From Mycolicibacterium crocinum (lineage in GTDB: Bacteria; Actinomycetota; Actinomycetes; Mycobacteriales; Mycobacteriaceae): a stretch of 64,000 bases of DNA. Under the pieces are notes generated by a model. The model was not told the origin of the DNA and did not search any database. It worked only from the letters and a program-made list of their open reading frames with translations. The stretch lies in NCBI RefSeq assembly GCF_022370635.2, contig NZ_CP092362.2, positions 5,766,001 through 5,830,000 of the forward strand, in the 5' to 3' direction. Of the stretch, positions 44,729 to 53,210 are shown piece by piece; the first letter of the stretch is position 1, and the number at the start of each line of letters is the position of its first letter. The translations under genes and the position numbers were made by a program.

Positions 44729-46195
44729 GAGCTTGTCAAGATTTTTGTGTAAGTAATTGTGCTCGTTGGGGTTAGAGGTAGGGGTTGATTCGTTCGGGGT
44801 AGGCCAGGGCGAGTTGGGCGAGGGCTTGTTTCCAGTTAGTGGTGATCTGGCCCTCGACGAGGCGGGCTTCGGCGGTGCGTTTCGTGCCGAGCCCGCGCCC
44901 GCGTTCCTTGGCGCGGTCGCGGGCCCGTTTGTCTTCGATGTTGCAGATCGCCAGCCACAGCAGCTTGACCACCGCCGCGTCGTTGGGGAAGTGGCCGCGG
45001 TTTTTGATGATCTTGCGCAGTTGGTAGTTCAGCGACTCGATGGCGTTGGTGGTGTAGATGACCCGGCGCAGCATCGGCGGGAACGCCAAGAAGGGAGTGA
45101 ACCGCTCCCACGCGTCCTCGAAGACCCGCACCGTGTTCGGGTTGGCTTGACCGAGATCGGAGGCCGCGAACGCGTCCAACGCCGCCCTAGCGGCCTCGGC
45201 GTCGGGCGCCTGATACACCGTTTTGAGTGCGGCCGCGACGGCCTTTCGCTGGGTGTAGGACACGAAACGCATCGCTGCGCGGATCAAGTGCACCACACAG
45301 GTCTGCACCAACGAGTCTGGCCAGGTCGCCTCGATCGCCTCGGGGAATCCGGTCAGTCCGTCGCAGCACACGATCAGGACGTCGGCGACACCACGATTGG
45401 CCAACTCGGCGCACACCCCGGCCCAGAACTTCGCGCCCTCGGTGGCCTGAATCCAGATCCCCAGAACGTGTTTCACGCCCTCCATATCGACGCCAACGGC
45501 GATGTGGGCGGCCTTGTTACGCACATGGGCACCGTCACGGACCTTGACCACGATCGCGTCGAGATAGATCACCGGGTAGAACGATTCGAGCGGGCGACGC
45601 TGCCAGGCCAGCACCTCCTCGAGGACCTCGTCGGTGATCTTGGAGATCGTCTCGCGACTGATCTCGGTCCCGATCGTCGATGCGAGGTGATGCTCGATAT
45701 CGCGCACCGTCATCCCGCCGGCATACAGCGAGACGATCATGTCGTCGAGCCCCCCAACTCGGCGCGAGCCCTTGGGCACCAGCGTGGGGGTGAACGTGGC
45801 GTCGCGATCACGCGGGATCGCCAGTTCGACATCGCCGACGCTGGTGGCCACCGTCTTCGCCGACGAGCCGTTGCGTGAGTTCGGGAACAACGCAGCCTCG
45901 GGATCGCCCTTGTCGTAACCGAGGTGATCGCTGAGCTCGGCCTGCAACCCCCGTTCCAGGCCCGCCTTGATCAGCTGCTGGATCAATCCATCCTTACCCT
46001 CGAGAGTGACCTCGCCAGCGTCGATCATCGCGTACAGCTCATCAAGAGCGCCCGAGGCCTCCAGGGCTTCTACACCCGCTCGCTGCTCACGCCGACGTTC
46101 TTCACGCTCAAGCTTCTTATCCACCACGGTCATCAGTGTGTCTCGGCTTTCAAATCGGGAGCACCACTACCTCACACAAACCATCTGACACGCTC
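44729..46195 (-). mobile_element. IS256-family insertion sequence, complete
   Basis: A 1467-base element with imperfect inverted ends: GAGCTTGTCAAGATTTTTG at one end and GAGCGTGTCAGATGGTTTG at the other, similarity extending to about 36 bases. One transposase gene fills it, and exact 8-base duplications flank it. It splits a DUF222-HNH gene in the same orientation. Intact ends and clean in-frame target suggest a recent insertion. Confidence 0.95.
44772..46133 (-). CDS. IS256-family transposase (mutator type)
   Basis: A 453-residue DDE transposase. The triad is Asp in VIYLDAIVVK, Asp in IVCCDGLTGFPEAI, and Glu in TNAIESLNYQLRK. CVVHLIR is the C/D-x2-H motif of the family. The N-terminal part holds DNA-binding helices. 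Full length, no frameshift; the element should be active. Confidence 0.96.
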   Translation of the reverse strand: MTVVDKKLEREERRREQRAGVEALEASGALDELYAMIDAGEVTLEGKDGLIQQLIKAGLERGLQAELSDHLGYDKGDPEAALFPNSRNGSSAKTVATSVGDVELAIPRDRDATFTPTLVPKGSRRVGGLDDMIVSLYAGGMTVRDIEHHLASTIGTEISRETISKITDEVLEEVLAWQRRPLESFYPVIYLDAIVVKVRDGAHVRNKAAHIAVGVDMEGVKHVLGIWIQATEGAKFWAGVCAELANRGVADVLIVCCDGLTGFPEAIEATWPDSLVQTCVVHLIRAAMRFVSYTQRKAVAAALKTVYQAPDAEAARAALDAFAASDLGQANPNTVRVFEDAWERFTPFLAFPPMLRRVIYTTNAIESLNYQLRKIIKNRGHFPNDAAVVKLLWLAICNIEDKRARDRAKERGRGLGTKRTAEARLVEGQITTNWKQALAQLALAYPERINPYL

Positions 46196-47032
46196 GACAG
46201 GTAAGCCGTTGTGCTGCCCCAACTTCGGATCACCGAGCTGGCCGCGCACCAACGCCGTCAACGCATCATGCTGACGCTGCCCATGGCTGCGCCGGTCACG
46301 CTCGGCCACCTCCTCAGACGGAGCGAGGGTGGGACTTTGGTCGGCCGGATTGCACACCCCGGGTGCGGCGAACTTGGTGAACCACGCATCCAGCATCGAG
46401 CGCAACTGCGGGTCGGCGACCAACCGGCCCACACTCATGCCGTCGACCCGTTGGCCCCCGCACCAGACGAAGCCGCGCTTGCGGGCCCGATCCTCATCGG
46501 AAAACTTGCCGTCGGGGTTCAGATGCAACGCCAACCGCAGCGCGACTTTCTCCAACTGGTCCGGGCGCAGCACCGCCGCCTTCTGCGCCAGCATGCGTTC
46601 CGCGTTCTCAATATCCACCGGCGCGACGTGCTCGGGCAGGTCGCGGAAGAACTTCTGGATCACCCGTAGATGCTCGCCATCCAACAGTCCGGCCTGCCAG
46701 GCCTTCGCGGTCTCCGGCAGCAGCGGCGGCAGCGGCTCCCCGGACAACGCCCGCCGCGGCGCGAGCTGCTCGGCATCCCGGATCCGCCGCTTGGCCTCCC
46801 GCGGACTCACCCGCAACACATCCGCCACCGTGATCGGCACCGGCGGGCACCCCTCGAACTGCTCCAACCGTGCGGTCAGCGCATGCGACACCGCCACCTG
46901 GCGCCGACGCACCGTCTCCAACCGCTCCAACACCACGAACCGCTCCGGCGGAGCCAAGACATCGAGATCGACCGCGGCCAGGGACTCGACGACATCATCG
47001 AGCGCCTCCAACACCGCACAGATCGAACTCAT
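46172..47032 (-). pseudogene. DUF222-HNH (13E12-type) endonuclease, N-terminal fragment
   Basis: The first 279 residues of the interrupted gene, running eight codons into the IS256 element before a stop. It has the DUF222 layout: LAPPERFVVLERLETVRRRQ, VSPREAKRRIRDAEQLAPR, WCGGQRVDGMSVGRLVADPQLR. The HNH part lies beyond the element. 13E12-repeat genes in M. tuberculosis are LexA-controlled and host phage attachment sites. Here a perfect SOS box covers the ATG. A second element begins 37 bases upstream of the start, so the promoter is probably also disturbed. Confidence 0.87.
46196..46203. repeat. Target-site duplication, right copy (IS256)
   Basis: GACAGGTA, identical to 44721-44728. Confidence 0.92.
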
Positions 47033-47038
47033 GTTCGA
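47023..47038. promoter_or_regulatory. LexA SOS box
   Basis: TCGAACTCATGTTCGA, a perfect match to the mycobacterial SOS box TCGAAC-N4-GTTCGA. The ATG of the DUF222-HNH gene lies in its centre, so LexA binding would block the promoter or initiation region. DNA damage should de-repress the gene, now a fragment. Confidence 0.88.
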
Positions 47039-47063
47039 AACACTACGCCGCGCCACCGACAGA

Positions 47064-47068
47064 GACCG
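47064..47068. repeat. Probable target duplication, left copy (outer element)
   Basis: GACCG, repeated at 51031-51035. Five bases only, so chance is possible, but both copies abut the element ends with matching spacing. Confidence 0.55.
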
Positions 47069-47071
47069 CGC

Positions 47072-47134
47072 GTTGACTCGTCGTAAATGCGCGCGAAATG
47101 GGGATTCGTTGCCTCATTGAAAATGCGCGCGTAG
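47072..47134. repeat. Left-end double repeat of the outer element
   Basis: Two copies of the terminal motif (47072-47098 and 47108-47134) with 36-base period. The inner copy matches the right outer copy best (GTTGCCTCAT, ATGCGCGCGTAG). Likely transposase binding sites. Confidence 0.75.
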
Positions 47135-47143
47135 GCCCAGTGG

Positions 47144-47376
47144 ATGGGGTTGACGTTGGCCGAACGCAGAGCAATCACTGAGACGACTGCGGCCCGCTAT
47201 CAGCGGGCGAGTAAGAGCGCTAAGGGTCGGATTCTCGATGAGTTGTGTGCCAACACTGGCTGGCACCGAAGTCATGCCCGTAAGGCGTTGGCGGGGGCGC
47301 TGAGGCCTAAAGTGGCTCCGCCACGCAAGCCGCGACCAGTGAAGTATGGTCCGGATGTTATTGCGGCACTGACGGT
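47144..47376 (+). pseudogene. Outer-element transposase, N-terminal fragment
   Basis: The first 77 residues of a transposase: [22 protein letters not shown], a helical DNA-binding part with LCANTGWHRSHARKAL, then a basic RKPRPVKYGPDVIAALTV. It runs into the IS21 element and stops at 47503. Joined with 50017-51016 through one GACGGT copy it reads on in frame (ALTVCWTVLGMPAGKRLAP), giving 410 residues. Confidence 0.85.
47371..47376. repeat. Target-site duplication, left copy (IS21)
   Basis: GACGGT, repeated at 50011-50016. Six bases, within the 4-8 usual for IS21. Confidence 0.85.
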
Positions 47377-47494
47377 TGTCGACGGACATGAAAAACTGCC
47401 CGTAGGCGGACATGAAAGTGCCCATCCGCGGCCAATAAGAACTGCCCACTGGCGGACACGAATGTGCCCGCTGGCGGCCATGAATCTGCCCAGA
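47377..47494. repeat. IS21 left-end tandem motif array
   Basis: Five imperfect copies of a 22-24-base unit of the GGCGGACATGAAAGTGCCC type in tandem. IS21 transposase binds such multiple terminal repeats. This is not a CRISPR: there are no unique spacers. Confidence 0.8.
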
Positions 47495-47504
47495 CCCTTG
47501 TGAT

Positions 47505-47533
47505 GCCGCCCGGCGCGTCAGCGCCGGGGCGGC
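47505..47533. terminator. Hairpin upstream of istA
   Basis: GCCGCCCGGCGC pairs with GCGCCGGGGCGGC across a GTCA loop, one bulged G. It lies between the end repeats and istA and may block transcription entering from the host gene, a common way to limit transposase. There is no T run. Confidence 0.55.
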
Positions 47534-47594
47534 CTCTCCTGCGGTTTCGATGTCGATGCCTAGTCGAACTCGAACACCACAGGAGAGACCTACC

Positions 47595-49112
47595 TTGAAG
47601 TCTGACGGAGAACTTATGGACATACTCAATGCTTACGACCTGACCGGCAGCTACCGCGCTGCCGCTGAACTGTGCGGCTGCTCGCACCACACCGTGAAAA
47701 ACGCTGTCGACAACCGCAATGCCGGTCTGCCACCGGCGACCCGGCGAGCCCGGATGATCGACGACTGGCGCGGCCTGCTCGAGACGTGGGTCGCCGACTC
47801 GAAAGGCAAGATCCGCGGCGACAAAGCCCACGACAAGCTGGTCGCACTCGGCTACACGGGTACCGACCGCACCACCCGCCGAGCCCTGGCGGAGGTGAAA
47901 GCGCAATGGCGCGTGGGCAATACCCGGGTGCACCGACCGTGGATCACCGAACCCGGATTGTGGCTGCAGTACGACTTCGCCGACGGCCCCGTGGTCGCTG
48001 GCCGCAAGATCGTGCTGCTGGTGGCCTGGCTGGCCTGGAGCCGCTACCGCATCGTCCTCGCCCTGCGCGACCGCACCGTACCGAGTGTGTTCGCCGGCCT
48101 GGACCGCATCTTCCGCCACCTCGGCGGTGCCCCGACCTACCTGCTGACCGACAACGAGAAAACCGTCACAGTCGGGCACATCGCCGGCGTGCCGGTCCGC
48201 AACCGCGCCGCGGTCACCTTCGGCCGGTATTACGGCATCTCGGTGCTGACCTGTGAACCCGCGGATCCGGCGTCCAAGGGAGGGGTGGAAAACGCCGTGA
48301 AATTGGCCAAAGCCGACATCGTGCCCACCGAGACGAACCTGCTACCGCAGTACGACTCGTTCGCCGACGTCGAAGCCGCGTGCGCGGGGTTCACCACCGA
48401 GATCAACGCCCGGACCCACCGCGCCACGGGTCGGCGCCCGGTGGAGATGCTCACCGCTGAGCGTCCCGCCCTGCACGCGATCCCGGACCTGCCGCACACC
48501 GCCGCCCTCGGTGTCACCCGCCGGGTCCCCGACAACACCCCGATGGTCACCTTCGAACACTGCCAATACTCTGTTCCAGCAATACTTCTGGGGCAGACGG
48601 TGTGGATCCGCCACCACGACGGCACCGATGAGGTCATCTGCTGCGCCCTTGATGACGGCGGCCCGGTCGAGGTGGCCCGGCACCGCCGCGCCACCCCGGG
48701 CAGCCCCGCGATCGATGACGCGCATTTCCCCGGGCACCATGACAAGATCCCCGGTGACTACACGGTGCGGGCCCGCACCGTCAGTGAGCAGACGTTCCTG
48801 GCACTCGGGCCGGGTGCAGCGGTGTGGCTCAAAGAAGCCGCCGCCGTGGGCACCGAACGCATCTTGCAGAAGATGGCGCACGCCGTCGAGCTGGCGGCGT
48901 TGGCCGGCCGCGCCGATGTCGACTGGGCGCTCGGGCATGCGGCCGTGCACGGTCGGTTCGCCACCGGCGACCTCGACTCCATCCTCGCCGCCAAAGGGTT
49001 GGATCTGACTCGCCGCGGCGCCGATGAGCACACCTCGCTGGCGCAAGGCACCAGTGGGTGGAACCTGTTCGGCCGCACCGTCATCGACACCGACGAGGCA
49101 GGCATCCGATGA
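47595..49112 (+). CDS. istA: IS21-family transposase IstA
   Basis: A 505-residue DDE transposase. The N-terminal HTH is YDLTGSYRAAAELCGCSHHTVKNAV, followed by an integrase core: Asp in LQYDFADGPVV, Asp in TYLLTDNEKTV, Glu in PASKGGVENAVKLAK. The C-terminal beta domain reads TFEHCQYSVPAILLGQ. TTG is chosen as start because AGGAGAG lies 7 bases before it; an in-frame ATG at 47550 has no such site. The istB start overlaps by 4 bases. Confidence 0.94.
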   Translation: MKSDGELMDILNAYDLTGSYRAAAELCGCSHHTVKNAVDNRNAGLPPATRRARMIDDWRGLLETWVADSKGKIRGDKAHDKLVALGYTGTDRTTRRALAEVKAQWRVGNTRVHRPWITEPGLWLQYDFADGPVVAGRKIVLLVAWLAWSRYRIVLALRDRTVPSVFAGLDRIFRHLGGAPTYLLTDNEKTVTVGHIAGVPVRNRAAVTFGRYYGISVLTCEPADPASKGGVENAVKLAKADIVPTETNLLPQYDSFADVEAACAGFTTEINARTHRATGRRPVEMLTAERPALHAIPDLPHTAALGVTRRVPDNTPMVTFEHCQYSVPAILLGQTVWIRHHDGTDEVICCALDDGGPVEVARHRRATPGSPAIDDAHFPGHHDKIPGDYTVRARTVSEQTFLALGPGAAVWLKEAAAVGTERILQKMAHAVELAALAGRADVDWALGHAAVHGRFATGDLDSILAAKGLDLTRRGADEHTSLAQGTSGWNLFGRTVIDTDEAGIR

Positions 49113-49885
49113 CCACCGCCACACCTGCCACGTCCTTGCCCGCCGAGGTGGAATCGCTGATGCGGTCGCTGCGGTTGCCGCACGCCCGGGCGATCGCCGC
49201 CGACGTGCTGGCCACCGCCCGGGCCCAACGCTGGGACCCCACCGAAGTCATCAAAGCGTTGCTCACCGAGGAAGCGGCCGGGCGGGCCCGGTCCATGCTC
49301 GCGGCCCGCCGCAAAGCCGCCGGGTTCCCCACAGGCAAGACGTTCGACGTCTGGGACCCGGCCGCCTCATCGATCCCGCTACCCACCCAGCAGGCGCTGC
49401 AGACCCTGGAATGGGTGCACCGACGCGAGAACCTGGTGGTCTGCGGGCCCGCTGGCACCGGCAAGACATTCTTCCTCGAAGCGCTGGGACAGAAAGTGAT
49501 CGAAGCCGGGATGCCGGTGGCATGGTTCACCCTGGAGCATATCGGGGTCCTGGTGCGGGCCCACCGTGCCGACGATTCCCTGGGCAAAGCGGTGGCCAAG
49601 ATCGTGCGCGCAGAGCTCGTCGTCATCGACGACGTGGGACTTCTCCCGGTCGGTGCCGATGCCGCTGAAGGGCTCTACCGCATCGTTGAAGCCGCCTACG
49701 AGCGCCGCTCCGTGGCGATCTCGTCGAACCTACACCCCAGCGGCTTCGACGAACTGATGCCCAAGACCTTGGCCACCGCGACCGTCGACCGGCTGCTCCA
49801 TCACGCGCACCTATGCCAAACCAGCGGTGACTCCGTGCGCCTGGCCCAAGCCCTGCACGGGAAAGGAGTCAAGCCCCTGACCTGA
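49109..49885 (+). CDS. istB: IS21-family helper ATPase IstB
   Basis: A 258-residue AAA+ ATPase that assists IstA in target choice. Walker A is VVCGPAGTGKTFFLEAL, Walker B is ELVVIDDVGLLPV, and the C-terminal arginine region is TATVDRLLHHAHL. Typical length. Its ATG overlaps the istA stop (ATGA). Confidence 0.95.
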   Translation: MTTATPATSLPAEVESLMRSLRLPHARAIAADVLATARAQRWDPTEVIKALLTEEAAGRARSMLAARRKAAGFPTGKTFDVWDPAASSIPLPTQQALQTLEWVHRRENLVVCGPAGTGKTFFLEALGQKVIEAGMPVAWFTLEHIGVLVRAHRADDSLGKAVAKIVRAELVVIDDVGLLPVGADAAEGLYRIVEAAYERRSVAISSNLHPSGFDELMPKTLATATVDRLLHHAHLCQTSGDSVRLAQALHGKGVKPLT

Positions 49886-49913
49886 CAGACACCACCGGTG
49901 GCGGACACACCCG

Positions 49914-50010
49914 TCTGGGCAGATTCATGTCCGCCACTGGGCAGTTCTTATTGACCACCTACGGGCAGTCCTTCCGTCCGCCAATGGGCACTTTCAGATG
50001 TCCATTGACA
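49914..50010. repeat. IS21 right-end tandem motif array
   Basis: Four inverted copies of the motif seen at the left end, ending in the terminal TGTC. The order of variants mirrors the left end. Confidence 0.8.
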
Positions 50011-50016
50011 GACGGT
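50011..50016. repeat. Target-site duplication, right copy (IS21)
   Basis: GACGGT, identical to 47371-47376. Confidence 0.85.
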
Positions 50017-51016
50017 CTGTTGGACAGTGTTGGGCATGCCGGCCGGTAAGCGCCTGGCGCCGATGTTGGGTGAACTGGTGCCGGTCTTACGACATTTCGC
50101 AGAACTGGTTATCGATGATGAGACCGCGTCGCTGTTGGTGTCGATCTCGGCGGCCACCATCGATCGGCGCTTGGGCGCCGCGCGGGCGAAATATCAGCTC
50201 AAGGGTCGCTGCACCACCAAACCCGGCTCGCTGCTGAAGAGCCAGATTCCGGTGCGGACCTGGGCTGACTGGAACGACGCTCGGCCTGGCTTTGTCGAGA
50301 TCGATTTGGTTTCCCATGACGGCGGCAATCTCACCGGGGCGCACGCCTTCACCCTGACCGTCACCGATATAGCGACCGGCTGGACGGAGAACCGCTCCGT
50401 GCCCAAAAAGACCGCCAACTGCGTGTTGGCCGCACTCAATGACATTGCCTATCGGATGCCCTTTCCGGTCTTAGGGGTCGACTCCGACAACGGATCGGAA
50501 TTCATCAATCTCACCGTGCTGCAGTGGTGCGAACGCCACCACCTCACCTTCACTCGAGCGCGGCCGGGCAACAAAAACGATGGCTGTCATGCGGAGCAGA
50601 AGAACTGGGCGGTGGTGCGTACCGTGGTCGGCTACCACCGCTATGACACCGCTGCAGAACTGCTGCTACTCAACGAGATCTGGAAACTCCAGTCCAAACT
50701 GACCAACTACTTCTATCCCCAGCAGAAACTGATATCCAAGGTCCGCCACGGCGCTAAAGTCACGAAGAAATACGACACAGCAGCCACCCCTTTCCACCGT
50801 GCGATCGATCACCCGACGATCAACGAAGACCAGATCGCAGCCCTAGCCCGAACCCACGCACAGATCAACCCCGCCGCCACCCGCCGCCGAATACAAGCCT
50901 TGGCCGGCCAACTACTCACCATTGCCACCAGCAAAGCTGGACCAGCAGCCAAAGCGCAACTTCCCAAGCGCGCACTCTCGCGTGAGGCAACCAACAGCAC
51001 TACGCGCGCATCTTGA
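50017..51016 (+). pseudogene. Outer-element transposase, C-terminal fragment
   Basis: The last 333 residues of the interrupted transposase. An HTH-like part with LLVSISAATIDRRLGAAR precedes a retroviral-integrase core: Asp in GFVEIDLVSHDGGN, Asp in VLGVDSDNGSEFIN, and a downstream Glu in GNKNDGCHAEQKNW. The stop lies inside the right terminal repeat. A GTG at 50027 could start a shortened protein holding the catalytic domain. Confidence 0.86.
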
Positions 51017-51027
51017 CATGAGGCAAC
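50966..51027. repeat. Right-end double repeat of the outer element
   Basis: Two inverted copies of the terminal motif, ending at 50991 and 51027, again with a 36-base period. The inner copy lies within transposase coding sequence. Confidence 0.72.
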
Positions 51028-51030
51028 AGG

Positions 51031-51035
51031 GACCG
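51031..51035. repeat. Probable target duplication, right copy (outer element)
   Basis: GACCG, matching 47064-47068. Confidence 0.55.
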
Positions 51036-51084
51036 GCCCGGAAAAGACGAATCTGTGGATGAATCCGAGCGTGGGGATAAAGAC

Positions 51085-51777
51085 CTAATCCCCGAAGCTG
51101 ATGACCTCACCCCGGTTGATCGAGACCCAGTCGCGGGCCTCCAGATACGGGCGGAATGTCTCGGCGATCACTTGCTCGTCGGCTGGCGTCTTGGGCCGCT
51201 GAAGCTCGTAGAGATGCGGGAATTCGGTCCATGCGACGACTGCATCCCACAGCCGCACCGCCGCGTCCCCGGTCGGTGGGTCGATGAGCACCGGACCGAA
51301 CAGGCACTGGCCGTCGGGGAAGAACAATGTCGGCACGCCGTATCCGTCGGCCGCCACGACGCGGTTGTGGTCGGCCAACACTTCGTCGCCGGTGGTGGGG
51401 TCGGCGATGGCTTGGTCGACGAGTGCGGGATCAAAACCGAGTTCGGTCAGCAAGTGCCGGGCCACCGCCGGGTCGTGCGGTTTGTGACCGTCGACATGCA
51501 GTGCCCGCCCGGCACGTTGATACCAGGCCTCCACGGCGGCCATCGACTGGCGGCGTAGCAGCGCACCGATCCGCATCATCGACCAGCCGTAGGACCAATC
51601 CCGTTCCCACGGATGCTTCTTGCCCTCTTGGCGATTGATCTCCTCGAGGCTGAAGAAGCGCCAATTCACCACCAGTCCGGTGCGGTCGCGCACCTCGCGG
51701 ATCCAGCGCGACGTCTGGTAGGCGTAGGGGCACATGACGTCGAAGTGGAAGTCGACGGACTCGGGCCGGGCGCTCAC
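51085..51777 (-). CDS. DsbA-family oxidoreductase with single active-site Cys
   Basis: A 230-residue thioredoxin-fold protein of the DsbA/2-hydroxychromene isomerase superfamily. [18 protein letters not shown] holds Cys16 in a C-P-Y-A motif; the second Cys of CxxC is absent. [13 protein letters not shown] has the cis-Pro. A one-Cys DsbA in mycobacteria may use mycothiol, like the mycothiol-linked Rv2466c group, though that one keeps two Cys. Cytoplasmic. It overlaps the upstream mycothiol-type isomerase gene by 4 bases, which fits a thiol link. Confidence 0.87.
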   Translation of the reverse strand: MSARPESVDFHFDVMCPYAYQTSRWIREVRDRTGLVVNWRFFSLEEINRQEGKKHPWERDWSYGWSMMRIGALLRRQSMAAVEAWYQRAGRALHVDGHKPHDPAVARHLLTELGFDPALVDQAIADPTTGDEVLADHNRVVAADGYGVPTLFFPDGQCLFGPVLIDPPTGDAAVRLWDAVVAWTEFPHLYELQRPKTPADEQVIAETFRPYLEARDWVSINRGEVISFGD

Positions 51778-52556
51778 ATCGTGAACCTCAGGTTGCGGGC
51801 GGCGCGTTCCCCGAGCTCGGCATCGCCGGTCCAGCTGACCGCGCCCGAGTCGATCTGAGCCTGTGGGTCGATGCGTCCGCAGGCAAGCATGATGAACGTG
51901 GTCGAATCGGTGGTCAGCGTCGCAGTCGGATTGTCAAGGTGGTCAACCTGTTTCGCGCGACCGTCGACGGCTACATCGATCTCGCGAACCAGTGGTCCGG
52001 TCAGCCGGAAGGCGATGCTGCTGCCCTCGGGCACACCGACCTTCTTCCCGGCGATGTAGCCGATCGAGCTCTCCACCTGCGCCAGCGCCAGTTCCGCGGC
52101 CAGGCCCGCGTCGTCGGTGGGCCTGCCGAGCGGAATCGTGATGTCGCGGACATGGACCCAGAAATCGAACACGCGGATCTCCAGGAAGCGGCCGTAGGTG
52201 CCGCGGCCGGTGGGCATCCACGACGGCCGGTCGAGGTCGGCGGCCGTCAGCGCGCTGAGGTCACCCCGCCGCTCGGCGAATACGGCGCTGACCTTCTCGG
52301 CCAGGATCGCCGGGTCGTCGGTCCCGGCCAGGAACTCGGCCGCCCGCTCGAACGGCGGCGGGGTGGCATCGTCCTGCGGCAGCCAACCGGCCATGACGGC
52401 TTCGATACTGACGACGTGCTGAATGACGTCGCGGACGACCCAGTCGGGGCACAGCGACTGGGTCTTCCACTCGGCCTCGCTCAAGTCGGCGCACAGGCCT
52501 TCGATCGCCGAGTAACACGCCTCGAGCGCGGCGCGGATCTCGTCCAGACTCCTCAT
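51774..52556 (-). CDS. Maleylpyruvate isomerase-family mycothiol-dependent protein (TIGR03083 type)
   Basis: A 260-residue DinB-like protein. [24 protein letters not shown] and [13 protein letters not shown] provide the His/Glu/His-type metal ligands of mycothiol-dependent isomerases; an SCP2-like C-terminal domain follows ([19 protein letters not shown]). Such proteins use mycothiol in place of glutathione. The substrate is unknown. It leads a two-gene unit with the DsbA-like protein. Confidence 0.86.
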   Translation of the reverse strand: MRSLDEIRAALEACYSAIEGLCADLSEAEWKTQSLCPDWVVRDVIQHVVSIEAVMAGWLPQDDATPPPFERAAEFLAGTDDPAILAEKVSAVFAERRGDLSALTAADLDRPSWMPTGRGTYGRFLEIRVFDFWVHVRDITIPLGRPTDDAGLAAELALAQVESSIGYIAGKKVGVPEGSSIAFRLTGPLVREIDVAVDGRAKQVDHLDNPTATLTTDSTTFIMLACGRIDPQAQIDSGAVSWTGDAELGERAARNLRFTM

Positions 52557-52572
52557 CTGGATCAAATTACGC

Positions 52573-53148
52573 TCAACCAGCGGCGTTGGGCAGCAGTGGT
52601 GGGCAGTTCCCTGCGGCGTCGGTGGCCAGCTCGAAATGCCACACCTCATTGGCGTAGATGCGGCACAACCCGTACCGGGCGCCGTTGTCCATCAACCACT
52701 GGTCAGCGCCGACACCGCCAATGTCGACCGCCTCACCGATGACGTGCTTGGACGCCCCGGGCGTCTGCACGTACTGGCGGGCGGCCGCCAGGCTGCCGTA
52801 TTGGGCCACCGCGCTGTCGAGCAAGCGCTGCTGGAACTCCGGCGAGCGCCATCCGGATGTGACGGTCATCGTGATGCCGTTGGCCGACGCCGCGGTGGCG
52901 GCCTGCTGGATCGCGTCCAGAAGTCGCGGGTCCAAGCGGCCGACGGCGGGGTTCTGCACGTCGAACGGCGTCAGGATCTGACCGTCGGCCAGTGACCCGT
53001 CACCCGCGGGTGGATCGACGCTGACGGTGTTGTCCGCCAAAGCTATTCGAGGCGTCTGGGTCACCGAGCCGGCGGCGCCCACCAGCACCACCGCTGTTGT
53101 GGCCGCGCCCAGTAGTCCGGCCGCCACGACCGTGACATCTATCCGCAT
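52573..53148 (-). CDS. Exported M15 (VanY-type) D,D-carboxypeptidase-like protein
   Basis: A 191-residue protein with signal peptide or anchor (VTVVAAGLLGAATTAVVLVGAAG). The zinc site is SKHVIGEAVDI (His and Asp) plus EVWHFEL (Glu and His). TMTVTSGWRSPEFQQRLLDSA is the M15 substrate region. Expected to trim peptidoglycan stem peptides outside the membrane. Divergent from another cell-wall gene 62 bases away. Confidence 0.88.
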   Translation of the reverse strand: MRIDVTVVAAGLLGAATTAVVLVGAAGSVTQTPRIALADNTVSVDPPAGDGSLADGQILTPFDVQNPAVGRLDPRLLDAIQQAATAASANGITMTVTSGWRSPEFQQRLLDSAVAQYGSLAAARQYVQTPGASKHVIGEAVDIGGVGADQWLMDNGARYGLCRIYANEVWHFELATDAAGNCPPLLPNAAG

Positions 53149-53210
53149 GATCTCCTCATCATCCCAGACCGAACCTGGTGCTCACCGCCGCAGTAGGACA
53201 GACTTCACCG

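Larger units (their letters stand above)
47377..50010 (+). mobile_element. IS21-family insertion sequence, complete
   Basis: A 2634-base element with istA and istB. Its ends are TGTCGACGGACAT and, inverted, TGTCAATGGACAT. Behind each end lie tandem 22-24-base motifs (GGCGGACATGAA, then CTGCCC): five at the left, four at the right. GACGGT duplications flank it. It is inserted in the transposase gene of the outer element, so it arrived later. Confidence 0.94.
47069..51030 (+). mobile_element. Outer insertion sequence with DDE integrase-type transposase, interrupted by an IS21 element
   Basis: Without the inner element it would be about 1322 bases with one 410-residue transposase. Each end carries two copies of a 27-base motif (GTTGCCTCA, then ATGCGCGCG) spaced 36 bases: 47072 and 47108 at the left, ending 50991 and 51027 at the right, inverted. 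GACCG flanks both sides. The family is uncertain; the transposase resembles actinobacterial ISNCY/IS1202-like integrase-core proteins as I remember them. Confidence 0.8.

Noticed and set aside
47377-47494. Tandem repeats resembling a CRISPR array
   Set aside because: The repeats abut without unique spacers, occur inverted at the other end of the element, and fit IS21 terminal binding sites.
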